From assembly GCA_016748015.1 (NCBI GenBank), contig JAAOMT010000436.1:878033-942032 (forward strand): a DNA stretch of 64,000 nucleotides. Reading direction: 5' to 3'. Below the pieces are notes generated by a model. That model ran no database searches. It was not told where the DNA came from and worked only from the letters and a program-made list of their open reading frames with translations. Both the position numbers and the translations under genes were made by a program. Positions 60,203 to 64,000 of this stretch are shown piece by piece. The number at the start of each line of letters is the position of its first letter. The stretch's first letter is position 1. Source of the stretch: Geosiphon pyriformis. Taxonomy: Eukaryota; Glomeromycota; Glomeromycetes; Archaeosporales; Geosiphonaceae.

Positions 60203-60868
60203 ATGTTAGTCTTGAAAACACTCCCTGACTTATCTATAATAATTAATAGAAGTCAAATTAATTACATTCAGAAAGAAACTACAGCCCCAGTAGCAAATCA
60301 GTTACAGAACTATCACCCCTATAGAAGAAAAACAAAAAGTCACTCTAAGAATAAATTACCAAGACTTTTGAAGCAGGCACTAAAAGAAAATCTTTTAATT
60401 GCCCCTATTGACATTCCACCAAATGCTACAATGCAACAAAAACTTCTACTACTTCTTAATGAACAGAACAATGAACACACCCTTATCTATAAATACTTTC
60501 AAATTGGAAAAACACTTTATGAACGAAAACTGGAACTTGAAGCAACAAATCTCACTTCTGAAGTTATACAAAAACAAATCCACAATGAATTCAAAACAGC
60601 AGCTGGACCAACAAATATTTACTACAAACCTAGAGCAGCTCTTAGACTCTATGACTTGTTTAATACTTGTGAAAATATTCTACAAAATCCAATACTGCAA
60701 TCAATAAAAGTCCAATACATTGGCAAACTCACAGAACTGAAATTTCAACAATTTTCAGACCAGATTACTTCAATTATTTTAGATCACTATTTCAATATTA
60801 CAGATAGTGCTTGGACTTCGACAGAGCTCAGTTTTGAGGAGGAGATTATGTTACCAGTAGAATTTTAG
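60203..60868 (+). CDS. Accessory ORF of element B between integrase and 3' LTR
   Basis: An intact 221-codon ORF with a basic N-terminal part (YRRKTKSHSKNKLPRLL), a helical middle (YFQIGKTLYERKLELEA) and KPRAALRLYDLF. Its last seven codons and its stop lie inside the 3' LTR, since the LTR starts at 60849. A decayed relative is in element A. It has no membrane segment, so an envelope role is unlikely. Function unknown; the RAALRLYDLF block resembles helical DNA-binding or replication-type folds only in a general way. Confidence 0.65.
   Translation: MLVLKTLPDLSIIINRSQINYIQKETTAPVANQLQNYHPYRRKTKSHSKNKLPRLLKQALKENLLIAPIDIPPNATMQQKLLLLLNEQNNEHTLIYKYFQIGKTLYERKLELEATNLTSEVIQKQIHNEFKTAAGPTNIYYKPRAALRLYDLFNTCENILQNPILQSIKVQYIGKLTELKFQQFSDQITSIILDHYFNITDSAWTSTELSFEEEIMLPVEF
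60836..60845 (+). other. Polypurine tract of element B
   Basis: GAGGAGGAGA just before the 3' LTR, expected as the plus-strand primer site. The equivalent in element A is AAAGGAGGAGA at 7302-7312. Confidence 0.75.
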
Positions 60869-61821
60869 CTATTAATTAACATGAAATTACCCTTATAATT
60901 CCTATAATTTATTAGTATATTAATATCATTTCAAAGTATCATTTATTATTTAATCAATTATCACATATCACGATTTAATTAAAATAATCTAATTAGTATA
61001 ACAGAAAGTAGGATGATTAAATTACACAATACCCTGAACTTTGTAACATTCAGAAATTCGCCGAAATTTACAAAAATTTGCCGAAATTATGAATAATTCA
61101 CCCAAATTAATCAATAGTTTAGTGAAATAACTTGTAGTTCATCAAAATGTATCTTTAGTTCGCCGAAATTTGAGCAAAGAGAAAAAGTGCAAGTTCATAG
61201 ATTAGTACTACAACAAGTTGTATAAAAGAAGAGCTTTTCTCTTCTGGAAAATGTATCTTACTTTAGATTTATCTCTTAAAACCGTTTCTATACACACAAA
61301 GAGAAATAAATATCAAATAATTTGAAAAAACCAAATTTTTTAATTATTGTACTTGGAAAAACCCCAAAAACCCAACTAACATTTCGAAATTGATTAGCTA
61401 CCAATTTCAGTAAACTGTTAGTGACTCCAGGCCTGGATAGAAAACGTTTCTCTTGATAAAATTCTATTTCTTTTACATTTCTTTTATTTTTTTCTTTTTT
61501 TTCTTATTATGATCATTAGGGTAGCCTACAGATAAGATTCCTGTAAAAGAGTTGACTTTTACAGCAAAGTAACTACACATTTTAGTGAGCTTCCAGATGA
61601 GCAATTTCTGGGAAAGAGTTGATGTTTACTACAATGTAACTACATAAAGTAACTGGCAAGAAATTGGCCATTCCACTTATAAGCCCAGCAGTTCAAATTA
61701 TAGGAGATAATTTGAAGATAAATTCGGTTATTGGAGGTTTAACTACTTCTAGAAAACGTGAATTTGCAACCAACAGACATTTACAACATTCAAGAAAAGA
61801 GACCAAAAACCTCTAGTAACA
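60849..61821 (+). repeat. 3' LTR of element B
   Basis: 973 bp, TGTTACCAG to AGTAACA. TATA box at 61221-61228. It lacks some of the internal AAATTCGCC-type units of the 5' LTR and differs at scattered bases, so the insertion is not very recent or the units changed in length. Confidence 0.95.
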
Positions 61822-63680
61822 TCGTTCTCTTAAGCACTGGAAAATTGTTCTTATGAAGTACATTGAATAGACTGTATGCTAAAAAAATTCTGTCAGACAA
61901 CAACTTAAAAAAAATCTTATGGGCAGTCTCAATTAAAACAATTGGCCTAGTATTTGTTAAGACATCCTTCCACTCATAGAACTTGGGAATCATTGACACC
62001 CAAGCTTCTTTCCAACAATGGGGAATTGACTCACATACTAAACAAATGTTCAGAAGATTTAGAAGCAAGCCTAGCACAGAACCATTACAATGTTTTTAAA
62101 GTTCATTTGAAATGTCAGACAAGCCAGCAGCTTTACCATTTGGCAAATTCTTAATCACACATGTTAAGTCATCCAAACTAATAACATTCATCATGCCCAA
62201 AAAAGCATTATTATTAACATAATCCAATGGCAGATATTGATGCTGCCACAAATTGAGAACACTTCTTAGCATGGCTTTCTTCCTTGTCTAGCTCTCTATT
62301 ATACTATCAATCTTATTTTTACCTTCTACTGGGTCCAAAATCAAGCTGTCATCAGAGACCAAATGATCTAACACCACTTTGCAAAATGGGTGTTTCAAAA
62401 CACTACAGATTGTGTGGCCTTTGTTAACCACAAAACTCTTCATCCTTCTCTCAATAACTGATCTAATGCTTGACTCCTCGGCTTGCAAAGACTCGGCAAG
62501 CTTAGAGGCACAATAATACCTCCTCATGCCACAAAAAACAGAATGGACATGATTGAAACTTGCACCAGAACTCACAAGATCACAAACAACAGAAGCTTTG
62601 TCACTATCTATAGAAACCCAGCATTTTAATAGAGACTCAAACCTGCTGGAGTCTGCTTCGCAAGAAGTCTTAACAATTTTTGACACCAAAACCTCCAAGT
62701 TATGCAACTTGGAAGACTCTTTGGTAAACACCCCATCATAATTCTTAAATCATTTCTTTTTGAAAGCACCATTAGCTGAAAAAATCATCACTTTGCAAAC
62801 AGTATTCCATATAGCATCCAAATCAGAGAACTTCCTGGCAGTCTTAAATTCGTCCAAAAACATGGCAGCATTGGCTATAGTAGCATCTTTAAACTCACTT
62901 CATTTCGCTACATCCATACTTTTGACATCAAACTTCCAACAATCCTTATTTGCCTGCTTGCATATTGAACTTAAATGGACATCAAGCAAACCACCCAAAT
63001 CCACAGAAGCAGATACAGCTTTGTGGTCAGTATCAAAATATTTCTCAACATTGGCCACACTACCATTTGTCACAGTATTAACCAAACTCAAAGAAACGAG
63101 AATGTAGTTGAGAGCTTTAGCAACACCACAGAAATTGGTCCATGTAGGTGTCTTAACAAATAAACTTCCCCTCAGAAAATCAACTAAACCCAAATCAAAG
63201 TATTTTTTGAAGCTAGCACACTTTCGGGACTCATCTTCATTAAAGTCACCACCCAAAATAATGAAAGAGGACTTGTTTACTGTCTTTGCAATGAGAGAGT
63301 TGATTTTACCAACCTGAAAGAACCAAACCACTGACAATGTACCAGCATAGAGTCCCAAAATTGACACAGAAAGATTATTCTTGAAGAGTAATTTGAGAGA
63401 AAAAAGATAACCAGGAATCTCAAAAACCTTACATACATGTCTCGCCAAAGAAATGTTCATAATAATCACAACACCAAAATCCAAATGACCAGAGTCCAAA
63501 CCAGAGGTGAAAACCTGAACACCATTAAATTTATTCATGATTCATGAGTGGATCTTGCCCCTTAACTTAGTCTCAATAACAACAGAAATCAAATTGTTCA
63601 TTTTTTTATGCCAATATATTACATCATCCTGTTTTGTAAGATTATTCATACCCTTAACATTGCATGTGACAATCTTCCAA
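61822..63680 (-). pseudogene. LINE 3 ORF2, proximal part: endonuclease and start of RT
   Basis: Endonuclease from about 63680: FNGVQVFTSGLDSGHLDFGV, IILGGDFNEDESRK near 63240 (catalytic box intact) and FDTDHKAVSASVDLG near 63020. RT begins with IVLIETAHKIFFKLLSDR near 61930 and stops at the element B insertion. Stops near 62895, 62755, 62288 and others. It joins the distal part at 52354. Confidence 0.82.
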
Positions 63681-63693
63681 ACTAGACTGGTCA

Positions 63694-64000
63694 TTAAAAA
63701 AGAGATTTGGGAAATGCACTGCCAGCCAAAATTGAACCATCAAATCTCACTGTAAGACTTAGAACTAAGGCAGAAAGTTCTTCCAACATGCTTTTCAATC
63801 TTTTTACTTTAGTAGAAGCAGAAGAGTTCAAAGTCATAACAGTCTTACCACTAGTGGCCTTATCCAAACTCTCTCTCATTACTACATCGCCCACCTGATT
63901 CTGTGATAGGAGGGTCACCGGCAGCTGACATCTAGGGCTAGGCTGGAAAACTGCCGACATGAATGAATTCAACCTCTTAGCCAACTTATCAATTTGTCCT
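63694..64000 (-). pseudogene. LINE 3 ORF1, C-terminal part (cut by window end)
   Basis: The last part of ORF1 with MAKRLNSFMSAVFQPSPRCQ, closely related to LINE 1 ORF1 at 12049-12330 (LAKRLNSLGPMVSQPSSKCQ). The rest lies beyond the window. Confidence 0.7.

Larger units (their letters stand above)
52355..61821 (+). mobile_element. Complete Ty3/gypsy LTR retrotransposon with dUTPase, element B
   Basis: Two LTRs (52355-53367 and 60849-61821) bound gag, protease, Cys-rich domain, dUTPase, RT-RNase H, integrase and an extra 3' ORF. Flanking 4-bp target copies are TCAT (52351-52354) and TCGT (61822-61825), differing at one CpG-type site. A primer-binding candidate follows the 5' LTR and a polypurine tract precedes the 3' LTR. 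Integrase and dUTPase are in long open frames, but gag, protease and RT carry stops and catalytic losses, so this copy is not autonomous. It is inserted in LINE 3 in the opposite direction. Confidence 0.95.
48411..64000 (-). mobile_element. LINE 3, Tad/I-like non-LTR retrotransposon, split by a solo LTR and by element B (runs off the window)
   Basis: The minus-strand LINE has its 3' end at about 48411 (T-rich on +, then GAGTGAGGCCC as in LINE 2) and its ORF1 at the right edge. A solo LTR (48922-49908) and the whole of element B (52355-61821) lie inside ORF2. Taking out element B and one 4-bp target copy restores the RT reading frame across the junction in agreement with LINE 2, which proves the nesting order. 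The 5' end is beyond position 64000. Confidence 0.9.

Noticed and set aside
60203-60868. Envelope gene of element B
   Set aside because: No signal peptide, hydrophobic membrane segment or glycoprotein features. It is described instead as an accessory ORF.

Overview
The window is nuclear DNA of an AT-rich, repeat-laden, intron-bearing eukaryote, most likely a fungus of the arbuscular mycorrhizal type (Glomeromycotina or a close relative). Reasons: the host genes have many short GT-AG introns and are recognisably fungal or opisthokont (a PalB/calpain-7 protease, the ribosome-biogenesis factor RIX1, a THP3/LENG8-type SAC3 protein, a WD40 protein), and long runs of decayed Ty3-type and Tad/I-like retroelements flank them. 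The assignment to Glomeromycotina is an inference and was not tested by any search.

Layout. 1-7735: 3' part of a decayed Ty3/gypsy element (element A) carrying a dUTPase. 7805-13990 and 14110-20900: two minus-strand LINEs with ORF1 and endonuclease/RT ORF2, the first broken by a solo LTR. 20920-22960: featureless AT-rich spacer. 22967-42463: gene island with a WD40 gene (+), calpain/PalB (-), RIX1 (+, divergent from calpain), an AT-rich spacer with a ~149-bp tandem array, and THP3/LENG8 (+). 42940-48162: a 5.2-kb unit bounded by 35-bp perfect terminal inverted repeats, holding a decayed multi-exon fungal-type gene and, on the other strand, an ORF readable only if UGA means tryptophan. 48411-64000: a third minus-strand LINE holding a solo LTR and a complete, nested Ty3/gypsy element (element B, 52355-61821) of the same LTR family.

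Main points of interest. (1) The ORF at 46363-47949 has 15 in-frame TGA codons and no TGG in its first 413 codons, all at good tryptophan positions, with zinc-binding Cys pairs and a degenerate HIT domain. This is the signature of a Mollicute-type gene and suggests transfer from a mycoplasma-related endobacterium. (2) A perfect 19-bp copy of the synthetic Tn5/Nextera mosaic end lies in the gag gene of element B at 54510-54528, exactly where gag loses about 450-500 bp and its frame, so that junction is probably a library or assembly artefact. (3) Both Ty3 elements share an unusual pol layout: protease, an unrecognised Cys-rich domain, dUTPase, RT-RNase H, integrase, then an extra ORF before the 3' LTR. 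(4) Both have Asn-Asn in place of the catalytic Asp-Asp of reverse transcriptase, and stop codons and Asp-to-Asn changes that fit C-to-T hypermutation or methyl-C decay.

Limits: splice sites, element ends and domain calls were read by eye. No similarity search, alignment program or expression data were available.
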